Assembly: GCA_902805475.1 (NCBI GenBank)
Contig: CADCSX010000011.1
Coordinates: 622,001 to 686,000, forward strand
DNA length: 64,000 nucleotides
From: Entonaema liquescens
Taxonomy: Eukaryota > Ascomycota > Sordariomycetes > Xylariales > Xylariaceae
Direction: 5' to 3'
Below are positions 1 to 11,264 of the stretch, piece after piece. Made by a program: the position numbers and the translations under genes. The notes beneath the pieces are model-generated. The model saw only the letters and a list, made by a program, of their open reading frames with translations, did no database searches and was not told the origin of the DNA. The first letter of the stretch is position 1. Every line of letters begins with the position of its first letter.

Positions 1-274
1 ATATAGTATATAGTTTCAAAGAGGACGGGGGTTCTATGGCAATACATTCGTAGATCTCATAATAGTAGTTAATCATATGATTGCTCTTTGGAAAACCCAC
101 TCTGGGCTAGTCATACTTGCTGGGATTGTTAGAAATAATAAATCTGTTATGTCTATCCAAATACACAAGCATGGCAATTCTTCATACATAGTAATATCAT
201 GTAGATAGCCTGAGCGATCTCGAAGCAAAAACAATTTGGTGGAAGGCTGATAATTCTATGTGAAACATCCCCCC

Positions 275-1958
275 CTATTCGGACCTGTCCAACGCCGCCC
301 TAAGCTTTTCCTCATCCCTAGGCACGCAGAATACGCGATATGGTTTGGGGACCATAATTAAATCTTTCGGGTTTACCATATCAATACTAGGATCGCACTT
401 TATGTCACCCTCAGCCACAAAGCGAAAGCTACTCAATAGCCGCATAAATATAATATACACCTCGCGGGTCGCAAGGATATGCGCTGCGCACATACGATAT
501 CCGAGCCCGAACGTGAACAAAGTGGCGTCGGGTTTCTCTAACCATCGTTCTGGTAAGAACTTATTAGGTTCAGACCAAAGTTCGGGGTCTATAGTTATGG
601 AGTGTGTAAGCAGATCGTGTGATAAAGTTATGAGATTTGGTATGGTTCTCTTACCGTGATTGCATGACCAGGCATTCATGTAAACAGTGCTTCCAGACGG
701 TATTACAATACCGTTGTATTCGACATCTCTGATCGACTCTCTTGGTAGCGCTAACGGAATAACGGAAAAGTATCGAAGAGCTTCCTTCACCAGTGCTAGT
801 ACATAAGCACATTTCTGGTCGTCGGCGGCGTCGCACAGCGGCTCGTTAGACCCCTGAAATTCTTGAATCTCCGCATATGCTTTATCCTGGATCTCTGGAT
901 GCTGTGCGAGATAGGCAAGCGACCATTGTACAGTGGTGGATACAGTTTCGAAACCACCGCCTAACACAGACAAGCTGAAGGCGACCAATTCGGTGTCACT
1001 GAGCTGGACCTCTTTATACTTGATCACGCTCGCCTGGATGCACGGCTTGTTAATACCTTTCTCTACCTTTTCTGCAAGGTCCCTGTTGAGTTTGGAAAGG
1101 TATTTGTCCCGGCGCTTTCGCAATTCCCGAGCTGTCGCAGACTTCTGGTTGAAGGGGTTAAGACGCAGAAGAGGGATGTGGTCTTGAGTATTGCCGACAG
1201 TAGACCTGGTCTTGTTGAGACCTTCTTCGACGGTTACAATTTCTTTGAATAATTCGTCCTCGATAGAAGTAATGCGGACACCCCAATTGATTGTTGTCAT
1301 CAGCGACAGGCTTACTCGTTGAACCAGGGGCAGCGGATCTACCGCAACCGTTCCGGCTCTGCCATAGTTGAGTAAATCTTGAATGAAAGTCTTTGTCTCC
1401 AGATCAAGATAAGGTACATATGTTTTAATAGCAGGGCGATTCAAAGCTACCGCGGCGGCCTTCTTCTTTCGTTTTAAACTATCATCATACGGCGATGTGC
1501 CAATGGTGAAGCCAGCAGTACTGGAAGCTACCTATTAAAGGAGATTACTATCAATGAGAGTAGCACATAGAAGCTGGATCGAGTACATGACATACCTTGT
1601 GGAACGTATAGGCTATCGGCCGAGAACTCAGAGCTTGAGAATTCGATATGAAAAGTTCCTTTGCTGTTGCCGCACTATTGACAATGACAACAGTAGTATT
1701 CCCTAACTGGACCTGGTATACGTCGCCATATTCCTTAGCCCATTCCTCATACTTCAACGCCGCATTCGACCATGTGTCGATTAAATTCCCGAAGATCGGA
1801 AGACCTCTGGGTCCTTTCAATCCAGGTATTCGCGAGCGACTACGAACGATTTCATTTCCAATAAGATAAGTTAATACCGTAAGGAGAGTCCCAATGGCTA
1901 AGGACTGCAACGCATTTTCGACGAATGTCTTTCGATAAAAGGCAATGAGCGACTCCAT
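275..1958 (-). CDS. Cytochrome P450, CYP504-like (phenylacetate hydroxylase type)
   Basis: Membrane-bound haem monooxygenase. Three exons (1958-1596, 1531-655, 588-275) join in phase to give 517 residues, the usual fungal P450 length. Visible: an N-terminal membrane segment, a proline hinge (GPRGLPIFGN), an I-helix with GGGFET in place of the usual AGxDT, ExxR (EALR), PERW, and the haem loop FGLGYRMC with the ligand Cys near residue 447. The block TIGTSPYDDSLKRKKKAAA followed by ALNRPA matches the CYP504 family, whose known members hydroxylate phenylacetate or 3-hydroxyphenylacetate on the way to homogentisate. The second intron is 66 nt and has no stop, so retention would only add 22 residues. 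No homogentisate-pathway gene is adjacent. P450 identity is firm; the substrate is inferred from family resemblance. Confidence 0.92.
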
Positions 1959-2083
1959 GGTAATATGGATAGTTTTGTATTGTTTGGATGGTAAAAATCT
2001 ATTATTAACTTTACAATAAAGAAATATTATCGTCCTTGTTCCCCACTCACCATTCACGAGGACAGGAGGATCCTTACAACCCC

Positions 2084-2143
2084 GGATCCCGAACGGGATA
2101 ACCCCTCTTGGAACCATATGTTTAATCCCGTTACTGGGATCCC
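2084..2143. repeat. Imperfect inverted repeat in the P450 upstream region
   Basis: The arms GGATCCCgaaCGGGATAA (2084-2101) and, on the opposite strand, GGATCCCagtaaCGGGATTAA (2122-2143) face each other across about 20 bases, 130-190 bp upstream of the P450 start. They could form a hairpin or a dyad binding site. The rest of 1959-2410 holds no supported gene. Confidence 0.6.
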
Positions 2144-2410
2144 AACATGAATTACTACTTGCCACGTGCATACATAGGTTTATTTTCGGGACTTATAGCC
2201 GAGATATCAGTCGGGTACTACCGAATGGTGACTTCATGCTCACCATCTCAGAGCCGATTACTGGGCACCTTAAGTAATTATAACACAACACTTGGACTTC
2301 TACCGTATAGCTCTTCATGCATTACTCCTCACTTAATAGGCTCTTGGACTGGGCACTTTTTGCAATATTGATGAAGTAGATAGGAGTTTTGAGATTCAGG
2401 TTATAGTATC

Positions 2411-3829
2411 CTAATTGCCTTTTAAGCGAAACTTCCATTTAGGATACGCCGTCGGGTTCGCAATGAGGTCTTGCATGTTTTTGATAAATGGACGATCAGG
2501 TCCTACGAACAGCAGACCATTTTCAACGCATAATGCAGCGTATTTTGTTGCCTTTTCGATGTTACCAACCCCGATATATTCAATGGCCGCTCGGTAATAT
2601 GCTTCGTTCAATCGACCCAGAATGCCTTCTTGTTCGTACAAGGATATCAAGAGTTCTGCTTTTTCGAAAGACCCTTTTGAGGTTGCCGAATGATCGTCTA
2701 ATTCTTTCCATAGCGCGTGTATCTGTGCGACTCTACGGTCCGATTCGGCTATGGCCGTTGCATTGGCGCTGCACCTCTGGCACGAGCACTTAAACCCCCA
2801 TTCTTTTTGTAGCTTGTCTTGTCGGGTTGAGTGTGACTGGAGCGGGCTACAACTTTTTAGCAGACGGATCTCTTCCGTGTTGGCATTTAACTCACTCATA
2901 ATAAGCTATCGTAAGCTCCTCACCCTCCGTCACATCTCGCACAGTCAACACTTTATGATGGAAGTCCCTGTGGTCAAAATAGTAGGCGCATGTAGGCCGA
3001 CAGTCATGATTGAGTCGCGATACTATCAGTCCATATTAGTTAGTACCTACTAACAAGACCGTGGACCGCAAAGCCCCGGTTATTTAGTTGTTGCGAACAA
3101 ACCTTCTGTAAACAGAGAATAAAACGGGTTGACTCCATCGTGAAGACCTGTTCGGAATGAGTTCGTTTGGAGAATTTTATAAAGTTTATCACCGTAGTCA
3201 GTTGTACTGCCATGTGTTGATAGCTTCACTAGACTCTCTCTGTGCTGAGACGGGAGATTGTCGGCGGCACGAACAAGGAGTTCTGATACTACTTTCTTCC
3301 CTAGAGTATTGATTGCTTTTTCGTTGACCATTATGGCAGGTGTTCGTGCCATTATGAGCTCCCCTGCTCGTATCGCCCTTGTAGCTACCAGCCCAATATC
3401 TTTTCCAGGGATTTCCACTTCACGGTAAGGGACATCCAGCTTTGATTGTGAATTAATTGCCTCTGTCTTGTTCGTGTGAAAAGCTGGTCGTGTTGAAATA
3501 GTTGTGATACTCTTTGCGGTGGTAATCACAGAGACACCTTCCCCCTGGTTGAACCCTTCGTTCGTGAAGACGCAGAACTTATCGGCTCTAGCACCACGGC
3601 AAATACCACCTGACTTCCATGCCTTAAGCGGCGATGACGCTTCCCCTAGCAGGTCGCCATGTCCCGCAGGGGGCGACTCGGAGGGCAGACATATCTGAGT
3701 GTCAAATATTGGTAGCGCGTTACGTGCCGCGCATATCTGCGACTCGACATGCGGTTGCACTACATTAGCGAGAGCAGCCGTAAATCGAAAAAGAAGCAAA
3801 AGTTGGTGCAAAACCCGTTCCGACGACAT
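2411..3829 (-). CDS. SET-domain protein with N-terminal signal peptide
   Basis: Predicted protein lysine methyltransferase-like protein of 429 residues in three exons (3829-3103, 3022-2896, 2846-2411); phases close exactly. Residues 1-21 are a typical signal peptide (hydrophobic LLLLF core, ALA cleavage site), followed by a Cys-containing region (about 32-90). The SET domain starts near residue 135 (VEIPGKDIGLVATRAIRAGE), has the cofactor and active-site motif RLNHDCRPT at about 245-253 and EGEELTIAYY at its end, then a post-SET CSCQRC (305-310). The C-terminal helical part resembles TPR-like tails of SMYD-type proteins. Signal-bearing SET proteins occur in other filamentous ascomycetes, but their location and substrate are unknown to me. 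The 49-nt second intron is short but gives the expected YYDPL continuation. A second SET gene lies at 8257-8943. Confidence 0.88.
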
Positions 3830-5341
3830 AGTTCAAGATTTTTGAAAAAATCACAATACGAACAAGGAATAATAATCCAGATTCTGGGGATTTATGTTAC
3901 AGATATCTTTTCCGGAACGTCTTGGCGGAGCCAAGCCTCCGAATCTAAGGGGATTCCGGATCGAAAATATAAGGCCATGGTTATATCACGAACATGCACG
4001 ACTCCACAGCGCTACAAATGGGCACTACTGTATAGGTCCGGATCGACAGATACCTTGTAGAAGATTGAAAGTATCCACCTTGAAATACCATTTTTATCAT
4101 CTTCCGCTTACCGGATGGAAACGGGATGTATATAGGTTGAAATAATGAGAATTATTTGGTAATAATGGGAATAGGAAGTATACCTATTGTAAAGAGTTTC
4201 CATTACTCATTTTGCCACGTCCATATAACCCATGGCTAAGAACATAAGAAGCCCAGAGGCGCACAGACCATGTTTCACATATAGAGCTTAGCTCCCATCT
4301 TTTCCTGCCCCTTTAACACTTGAAGTTTGAAGTTAAAAGATATCGGCTACGAAAGTCAGAATACTTATTAAAAGACATCTTCAAATTTCAATATGAAGTT
4401 GCCACTTATAGAAATAAAGCAATAAACACCAGTGAAAAAAAAAGCAGACACAATATCATAGTATGAAAAGTCCAACAGTTAAGTGTGGTTATGTATTCGA
4501 GTGGGGGCTGAATATGAGTGAGTCCCTTGAAAGTGTTGAGATTGTGTACAGTTTAATGGTATTACAAGTCGGTTCCTCTAAATGATGCCATTCCTCGCAG
4601 CCAATGATAGGTTAGCGATGTTCGACTCAGCAGCGTATACTAGTTAAGTAGACTCAAGAACTTCTTCCAAGAGTTGATTTCTAGTAGTATTTATGGATTT
4701 ATTAAAACTTCAAGCTTCCTCAGATATCTTAAGGGACTTCAACAATCACGAATGCAATGTGCTAATTGCAATCTAGCTTCCATACCCTCATTATCGCTTT
4801 CAAACCCAGTATAGAGTATATGCTATACTTGTTGCATAGAAGAGTACATGATTTATTTGATAGAAATGCCAAAGGGTTGGTTAATATAAGTCATCCGTCT
4901 CGCTAGGATGTCATGCTGTTGTATTGCTGCGACAGGGGGCCGAATACAGACGGCGCACGCACTAAATCGAGTCCCCATGAGCCAATTACAGGTGGCAGCT
5001 GCGACACATTGCGGGGCTTTACATCCGACTCGTCGAAGTTTATTTATCGGGAAAGACAAAAAGGCAGGCAATATTAACTTAAGACATCTAACTGGGTTCA
5101 AGACACGTACTTGAAAAGCATGAATCCGATAGTGATTGTGCGTTGTAACCCTATTGTTCATGCCTAGTCTCATACCTAATCCCATACCTAATCCCATACC
5201 TAGTCCTATATCCAGTCAGTGGTTACAACATGAGCCAAGTACATATTGGGCATACCCCCTCGGTGGGAGAGCCTCCTTCGCATTTATCTTCTAACCCCTG
5301 GAAGTAAGTATGATAATAACTACTTGTCAGTTTTGGTCGCT
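3830..5341. other. Intergenic, AT-rich, no supported gene
   Basis: Only short unconvincing reading frames occur. The one distinctive element is the 12-bp tandem repeat at 5163-5210, just before the phosphoesterase. The spacer holds the divergent promoters of the SET gene (left) and the phosphoesterase (right). Confidence 0.6.
5163..5210. repeat. Minisatellite, four copies of a 12-bp unit
   Basis: Four contiguous 12-mers close to CCTAATCCCATA; the two central copies are identical, and the outer two carry a few substitutions. It lies 130-180 bp upstream of the phosphoesterase start and so could alter promoter spacing between strains. Confidence 0.85.
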
Positions 5342-6645
5342 ATGTTTTCCGTCGCTTTGGTTATCTTGATGTTTATCGCGTCGATAGACGCAAAGCCTCT
5401 AGCTAAGGCATATGCCAATAGCACAGGTTCTTTCGGGCCTCTCACTTTCAAAAGCGATGGAACTTTCCAAATATCGATATTCGAAGACCTACATTTCGGT
5501 GAAAGTACTTTAACCCCCTCCAAACTCAACTAATTAAGGACGAAAGCTAAATTATCCAACTAGATGCCTGGGACCAGTGGGGTCCCCAACAAGATATCAA
5601 CTCCGTCAAGGTCATCAACCAGATCCTTGAAGCAGAGTCGCCTGGACTCGTTGTATTAAACGGCGACCTGATTACTGGCGAAAATGGATTTCTGGAAAAT
5701 AGCACTGTTTATATCGACCAGATTGTTGGCCCACTTGTAGATCGAGGGCTCACTTGGGCGTCAACGTACGGCAATCATGATTACGACTTTAATATTTCCG
5801 GGAGTGAGATTCTCGCACGCGAAAAGCGCTGGAGTAATAGTCGGACGACGCAGATGGTGTTCGACGAAGAAGCAGGGACGTCAAACTATTATCTCCCGGT
5901 TTACGACAGCAGTTGCAGCGATGAAAGTTGTACTCCTGAGTTGATACTTTGGTTTTTTGACAGCAGAGGAGGGTTCCGATATCAGCAGAAGGATAAATCC
6001 GGTAATCGGGTTGGCCAGCCAGATTGGGTCGATTTTAGTGTCGTGAACTGGTTTCTCCAAACGAATAATGAACTCGTCAATAAGTATAGCAAGGCTATCC
6101 CGTCGCTAGCATTCGTTCATATCCCAACATATGCATCGTACGTCCTACAGCAAGAAGGTATCGATCCGCATACTGAACCAGGTATAAACGATGACTATCC
6201 GCTAGCTCCCCAGGCTCAAGGGTGGTGTTCAGATGGCCGAAATGACGGCACTTGCGACTACGGCGGTCAAGATATCCCGTTCATGCAAGCAATCTCAGTC
6301 GTTCCTGGATTGATGGCTGTCTTCTCAGGACACGATCACGGCAACACCTGGTGCTATAAATGGGACAGATCACTCCCCAACATGACAGTCATGCCTCGAA
6401 ACGACGTAAACCTATGTTTTAGCCAGCATTCGGGATACGGCGGTTATGGTAACTGGGAAAGGGGGGCTCGCCAAGTTCAGGCAACCAAGTCAAAACTAGC
6501 GAATTTTGAGGTTGATACATGGATCCGCCTCGAATCTGGGAATGTTGTGGGAAGTGTCTCATTAAATTCTACGTATGGGGAGGATCTGTATCCGGCGACA
6601 AATAATTCGAAAACCCACTGTCCTACTTGCGATTACGATCCATAA
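5342..6645 (+). CDS. Secreted calcineurin-like metallophosphoesterase (Dcr2/Sia1 type)
   Basis: Predicted phosphoesterase with a binuclear metal centre. Two exons (5342-5504, 5564-6645) give 414 residues; splicing produces FGENAWDQWGPQQD, the expected continuation of the first metal motif. Start chosen at 5342 because it opens a signal peptide (MFSVALVILMFIASIDA); an in-frame upstream start at 5246 would bury it. Metal-binding motifs appear in order: EDLH, NGDLI, YGNHD, the histidine in FVHIPTY, and SGHDHGN. Several Cys and N-glycosylation sequons fit an extracellular or vacuolar enzyme. The family includes Dcr2/Sia1-type phosphatases; the substrate cannot be told from sequence. The start of exon 2 has no Met before residue 150, so gene finders without the intron would truncate it. 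Confidence 0.9.
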
Positions 6646-7143
6646 AGGGGAGCCGGGCTAAGTACATACGGACAAGTTTGTCATAATAGTAATACGAGCA
6701 TGTAATCTCATAATGGATGTACCTAATGAATGTCTATCCAAGTTATCGAATGTTTAAGGGAATGCCTGCGCCCTTCTACTACATATGGATTGTAGCGAAT
6801 TAGGTAATTGAAAACAAAGACATAAGGGTGTTTACAACCATCCGATAATTGGAGCTTAAGTGAATATCACCTGCATTTGGCATAGCCTATAGGCCAAGAT
6901 CGGATCATTACCTATGCTTAGGGAGTGTACATATGAATTGGAAGCGAACGGCTTTGCTCGGCAAACTATGATTTGGCCTCTACGGTTCTCTTTTATACGA
7001 CGTCTTGCGTTTTTCGTTTTTCGGTTCTTTTACTCCTACAACCCCGCGTTCTCTCCCTATACTGCGGCTTTGTTGATCGTGTATGTCGCCATCCACATCA
7101 AATCCATATACTTAAAACCTGTTCCTGCAATCTGCTAGTTGCC
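6646..7143. other. Intergenic between phosphoesterase and SDR
   Basis: No supported gene. Presumably contains the phosphoesterase terminator and the SDR promoter. An in-frame extension of the SDR frame back to 6973 exists but reads as a Phe/Ser-rich sequence unlike SDRs, so it is treated as leader. Confidence 0.5.
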
Positions 7144-7932
7144 ATGGATAAGTACGCGACGTACCCGAGCCTGCGGGGAAAGACAGTCCTGGTAACTGGA
7201 GGGGCCGAAGGCATCGGAGCAGCATCTGTCGAGCTCTTCTGTCGACAAGGTTCGAACGTCGTCTTTCTAGATTACTCGGATGATTCAGCAAAGAAACTGC
7301 TTGAGAAGATCAAGAACATTCCCGGCGCTACCCAGCCTACGTTTCTTCACTGCGATGTCACCGACTTGGCTCGCCTGAAGGAGTGCGCGGAGAAGGTGCT
7401 TGCCGATTACGGCACAGTCGATGTTCTTCTCAACAATGCTGCCCATGCCGGGGCTCAGACACGTGTCCCAACCACCCAGGTAACACCTGAGTCTTGGGAC
7501 CACGACGTCAACGTCAACCTCCGTCATCAATTCTTTCTCTCGCAGGCCGTGATACCGGCGATGCAGAAGAAGGGATCCGGCAGTATCATCAATATGGGAT
7601 CCATCACGTGGCGCATCCCCGCCGTCGGGCTCCCCCTCTACACGATGTGCAAGGCAGCAGTCGTCGGGATGACGAGAACGCACAGTAAGGAGTTCGGCCA
7701 GTACGGCATTAGGGTGAATAGCGTTGTCCCAGGGGCCATTGCGACGCAGAGGCAGATTGACGAGGTCTTGACGGATGAGTACCGCGCCGAAGTTTTCGCC
7801 GCGCAGAGCTTGAAGAGAGATCTCATGCCTGACGAGGTAGCTAGATTGATCCTCTTTCTTGCTGCCGATGATTCTAGCGCTATTACTGGCAGTAGCTATG
7901 TCATTGACGGAGGGTGGGTTAGTGACGTTTAG
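7144..7932 (+). CDS. Classical short-chain dehydrogenase/reductase (SDR)
   Basis: NAD(P)-dependent oxidoreductase of 262 residues with no intron, the standard length for classical SDRs. The Rossmann glycine motif TGGAEGIG is near residues 17-24, followed by DVTD (about 75), the structural motif NNAAH (about 98), the catalytic Ser in GSITW and YTMCK (YxxxK) with the catalytic Tyr/Lys, then VNSVVPGAI and a C-terminal GSSYVIDGGW. The acidic residue in FLDYSDD at the end of beta-2 suggests NAD rather than NADP preference. Start at 7144 puts the Rossmann strand about 10 residues in. Substrate unknown. Neighbours are a phosphoesterase and a SET protein, which give no pathway clue. Confidence 0.93.
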   Translation: MDKYATYPSLRGKTVLVTGGAEGIGAASVELFCRQGSNVVFLDYSDDSAKKLLEKIKNIPGATQPTFLHCDVTDLARLKECAEKVLADYGTVDVLLNNAAHAGAQTRVPTTQVTPESWDHDVNVNLRHQFFLSQAVIPAMQKKGSGSIINMGSITWRIPAVGLPLYTMCKAAVVGMTRTHSKEFGQYGIRVNSVVPGAIATQRQIDEVLTDEYRAEVFAAQSLKRDLMPDEVARLILFLAADDSSAITGSSYVIDGGWVSDV

Positions 7933-8256
7933 GAGAGAAGCTGATACACAAGGCTATAGAATGAACGTGTGTGTTTAGTAAAGAATGGTAAATAGAATCC
8001 ATACAACAATAGATTTAAAACCCAGGTATAGGAAGTCACTTTCCGGCTTAGTTTGCGAACGTTCTAGTTATCATTGTGTTATTATTACCTACATCCTAGC
8101 AAATATATAGTCAACAACATTGTTAGATGTCCAATTAGGTACCCCTTTGTCTAACTCGATAAGAGCTCGTGTTGCGCAACTAAAATTTATTAAAGTCGAC
8201 ACTGACCATATCAGGGTAATTTATCTCGTCACGCCATATACCTAATCCAAGTCACT
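7933..8256. other. Convergent intergenic spacer
   Basis: Separates the 3' ends of the SDR (plus strand) and the second SET gene (minus strand). AT-rich, no gene; expected to hold both polyadenylation regions. Confidence 0.5.
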
Positions 8257-8943
8257 TTATAGCTGTGACTCTTCTTCGATACATCTTTCGCACTTACAAT
8301 GAAATCCCCAATGTTGTAGCCTCTTTCGCCTGTCCTCCAACTTTGTCCGCCTAAATTCAGCGTACGAGACAGTTACCTCTGTGCCCTCTGGGATATCCTG
8401 GTTCGATATAAGCTCTAATGAAGGGGGGTCAGTACTGATATTATACCTCCAGCTACAATTTGGTCTGCAAGAATGATTAGCACGGGCAAATGTACTCCAA
8501 ACGCCTACTTCTCCATTAAAGGCTGCGCAGCAATTCGTCCAGAAGCACGCGTATGACTTCATAATTTTAAGCACAGATTCAGTTCGAGGTACGTTCGGGT
8601 CATAAGCGTTGTGAGTTTCGAGGTACTCTTTGCCCCATTTATCAAAGTGATTGTAAAGTTCCTTTACTTCTTCGAAGAGTTCCGGATTGTAAAAATGACC
8701 ATCTAACTGGTTACGAGCTGCATAGCTTGCTATAGCGTACATATCACAAAATGCCCTGACCTTGGTTTCGTCGGACCTCGCGTTCAGCTCTTTTGGCCCA
8801 AACATAATCGGCATCTCAATGCTGATGATATAATGGGCCGGGATGTTTGCAGTAACAAAGAGAGCAACCCCCTTATCCTCGGTTTTTCTAACCTCCAGAC
8901 AATTCATCATTCCCATCTTTGGTGAGGGTGAACGTCTAGACAT
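8257..8943 (-). CDS. SET-domain protein, intracellular
   Basis: A compact 228-residue protein methyltransferase-like protein without an intron. The first true ATG is at 8943 (MSRRSPSPK); upstream codons in frame have no ATG. Visible: an N-SET segment (ALFVTANIPAHYIISIE), the hallmark RANHSCRPNCSW, PEGTEVTVSYAEF, and a post-SET CKCERC close to the C-terminus. Unlike the SET gene at 2411-3829 there is no signal peptide and almost no tail beyond post-SET. Both genes are on the minus strand within 6.5 kb and both belong to the broad SMYD-like group, but they are too diverged to be a recent tandem duplicate. Substrate unknown. Confidence 0.88.
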   Translation of the reverse strand: MSRRSPSPKMGMMNCLEVRKTEDKGVALFVTANIPAHYIISIEMPIMFGPKELNARSDETKVRAFCDMYAIASYAARNQLDGHFYNPELFEEVKELYNHFDKWGKEYLETHNAYDPNVPRTESVLKIMKSYACFWTNCCAAFNGEVGVWSTFARANHSCRPNCSWRYNISTDPPSLELISNQDIPEGTEVTVSYAEFRRTKLEDRRKRLQHWGFHCKCERCIEEESQL

Positions 8944-11264
8944 AGTTTTCTCTGGGGGGGCTGACTTAACTAACAATTAACCTTTATTCTCGATTTGTTA
9001 TGATTGCGAAGAGACCGATGTTAAGCAACCTCGTGAAAGGCATCGCATAGGTAAAATATCTATATAGTGCATTGTAGCGAACAAAGTATTGTCAGCGAGA
9101 TTGAATAGGTGGCGACTGAGAAAGAAGCCATCTAATTCTGTTTTGAAACAGAAGTAATGAGTCTACTTGCGTAAAGAAACTGACCCGGGCTGAATAGTTT
9201 GGTTCGGTAGCAATGTCTACACATCTATACAGCCAATTACCAATGATCTTATACCATAGCAGGTAGGTACCTAGTTTTACATCATTTCGCTCCTGTTGCA
9301 AATGTGATAGCAGCTATGAGGTAAGGCTTTCCAAACATTGCCGTTCATATGTTTACTCCAATTGAAAGTGCATTTTATTCTACATACTTCGTACATAATC
9401 CCGATGATGTATGTCCCTGCCTGATACGGCCATCGGATGTGTGAAATGATGAAGTAGAAAAATTACACTCGATACCGACCCTACCCTAATGTAGTGAGAA
9501 CAGTGATACCAGTCAGTATTCAAGGTGCTCAGCAAATAATCTCCTATTTTCGCACTTTACGAACACTAAGTTCTAATCAATAAGAATGGCTGAATTAAGA
9601 AACGTAGTTCGCTACATTTCGCTCCATTCCAATGAAGAACCATCTCAATAATAACTGCGAAGATTAAGTCCGATCACACAAGATCACTGTTTAGAGACCA
9701 TCTTTACAATGAGACTCAAAGGATTCCTTCTCCCCGGATGGAACAGATACATATATCCCCGAGGGACATATTATTCAACGGATACACGGCTCAAGCTCAC
9801 CTTGAGCCTAGTACGCGAAATCCTGGAAAATGTATGAGCGCGACTCTTGGCGTTGTCTCGATCTCATCGCTTGGCACCCCTTCCATGATGATGAGCACGC
9901 TACAACCCCGCCCAGAGGTAGTCAGCTTGCATACCTGTACTTGAATACGAACGGAAAAGGTGATAGGACTCTTAGTACGACCTTGCACAATATGATATTC
10001 GCACTAGTACCAAACTTCTTAGCAAGGACCATGTTGCTGGAGGCAGCGAAGGGGCTAGATCTCCTTGCTGTGGGCCATGGGGTTTTCCAACCAATCAAAA
10101 AGTTTTATATTTGATCCATCCAAGAGTGTCACGGCTCACAAAGTAACCCCTGCAGAGAATTGATCTCGGAATAATGCCAAGCGAAACCGGAGAGCACTTT
10201 GAAACCTAGGCGTCCAACCTTTTCTCATTGATGCCCTTTTGAATCCTTCAAGATTGATATGTCCGTTTTCGTGAGCTTCAAGCACGTGCTTTCGCCTTTG
10301 GGGCTGATTACTATCCCCCATGTTTATCTCCAATGCACAGCTCTTGTTTTCAAAGTCAGAATCTTCCGAATCTTCAGTTCATGAACTCGTATCTTGAGAC
10401 ACGAATAATAATCCATCTAATTTATTTCATGAACCTATCATTCATCTCCCGTACCTAACCCACTGGGCACCAGAAGGCAATGATATGATTACTGTAGAGG
10501 GTGAGAGGTTGATATGGATTGTAAATATTTAAGTCTGGATAAGCTTATATCTCGAGACCTTACCCATGGGATTTTGAATCACCACTTTTATCGTTTCGAG
10601 CCCCATGTATCCACAATACGTCCTGCATGGGCCGGAAAACTGGACATCCGAAGACAACTTCAGATGAGAAGGGGCTTTCGGCACGAGGTTTACCATTTTG
10701 ACGTACAGGTCAAATACTGCCAAGACGTCCCATTCGACGTTTGTTACTAAGGCAAATATTGGATATGCATACTAGATCTTCACATGGATAGCCTTCACAT
10801 CAACCCCTTTAGAATCCTAACTAAGGCTCTACACCAGAGATGTCACCTCATCTAGCCCCTAGCTTGGTATTAGATGCCCCTGTGCAGCATCACTCTTGGA
10901 CATCTTGTCGGTGCCACCGTTGACCAGGTTGAAGATAGGTAAACTAGGGTATAAGTCTTGGTATTCTACATCTCCCACCTTCTCCCACGAAGATCAGGGA
11001 CCATGCTCTTCCGTTCATTCTCTCTCATCTTAACCTAAACTTCTCTCTTGTGTGTTTTTGCTTCGCTTCTCTTTTCGCGGTCGATCCGTTCCTTTTTCTT
11101 CTTACGCCTTGTCTATCTTAGATATTCGTTCGTTTCGTTCAGACGGCTGAGCCAGTTTAATTTTATAGTAGTTTAGATTTCTATACTCTGAGAGTTCTTC
11201 TAATCATTATTTGCCATTGGATCCACTCATCCGGTCGCCATCACTATTTCTCAGTCACGAAGCC
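8944..11264. other. Gene-poor 2.3 kb spacer
   Basis: Frames of 60-95 codons at 9738-10114 and 10514-10750 show no family resemblance or codon regularity and are not called. The last 250 bases are pyrimidine-rich (tctctcttg, cgcttctctttt), typical of fungal promoters and leaders, and probably drive the repeat-protein gene. One AGGTACCT palindrome is at 9265. Confidence 0.5.

Noticed and set aside
4853..5197. Minus-strand frame beginning with MGLGMGLGMRLGM
   Set aside because: Its start is the translated 12-bp minisatellite and the rest has no recognisable motif.
275..8943. Secondary-metabolite gene cluster (P450, SDR, methyltransferase-like genes)
   Set aside because: No polyketide, peptide or terpene backbone enzyme, transporter or cluster regulator is present, and the SET genes are protein-type methyltransferases.
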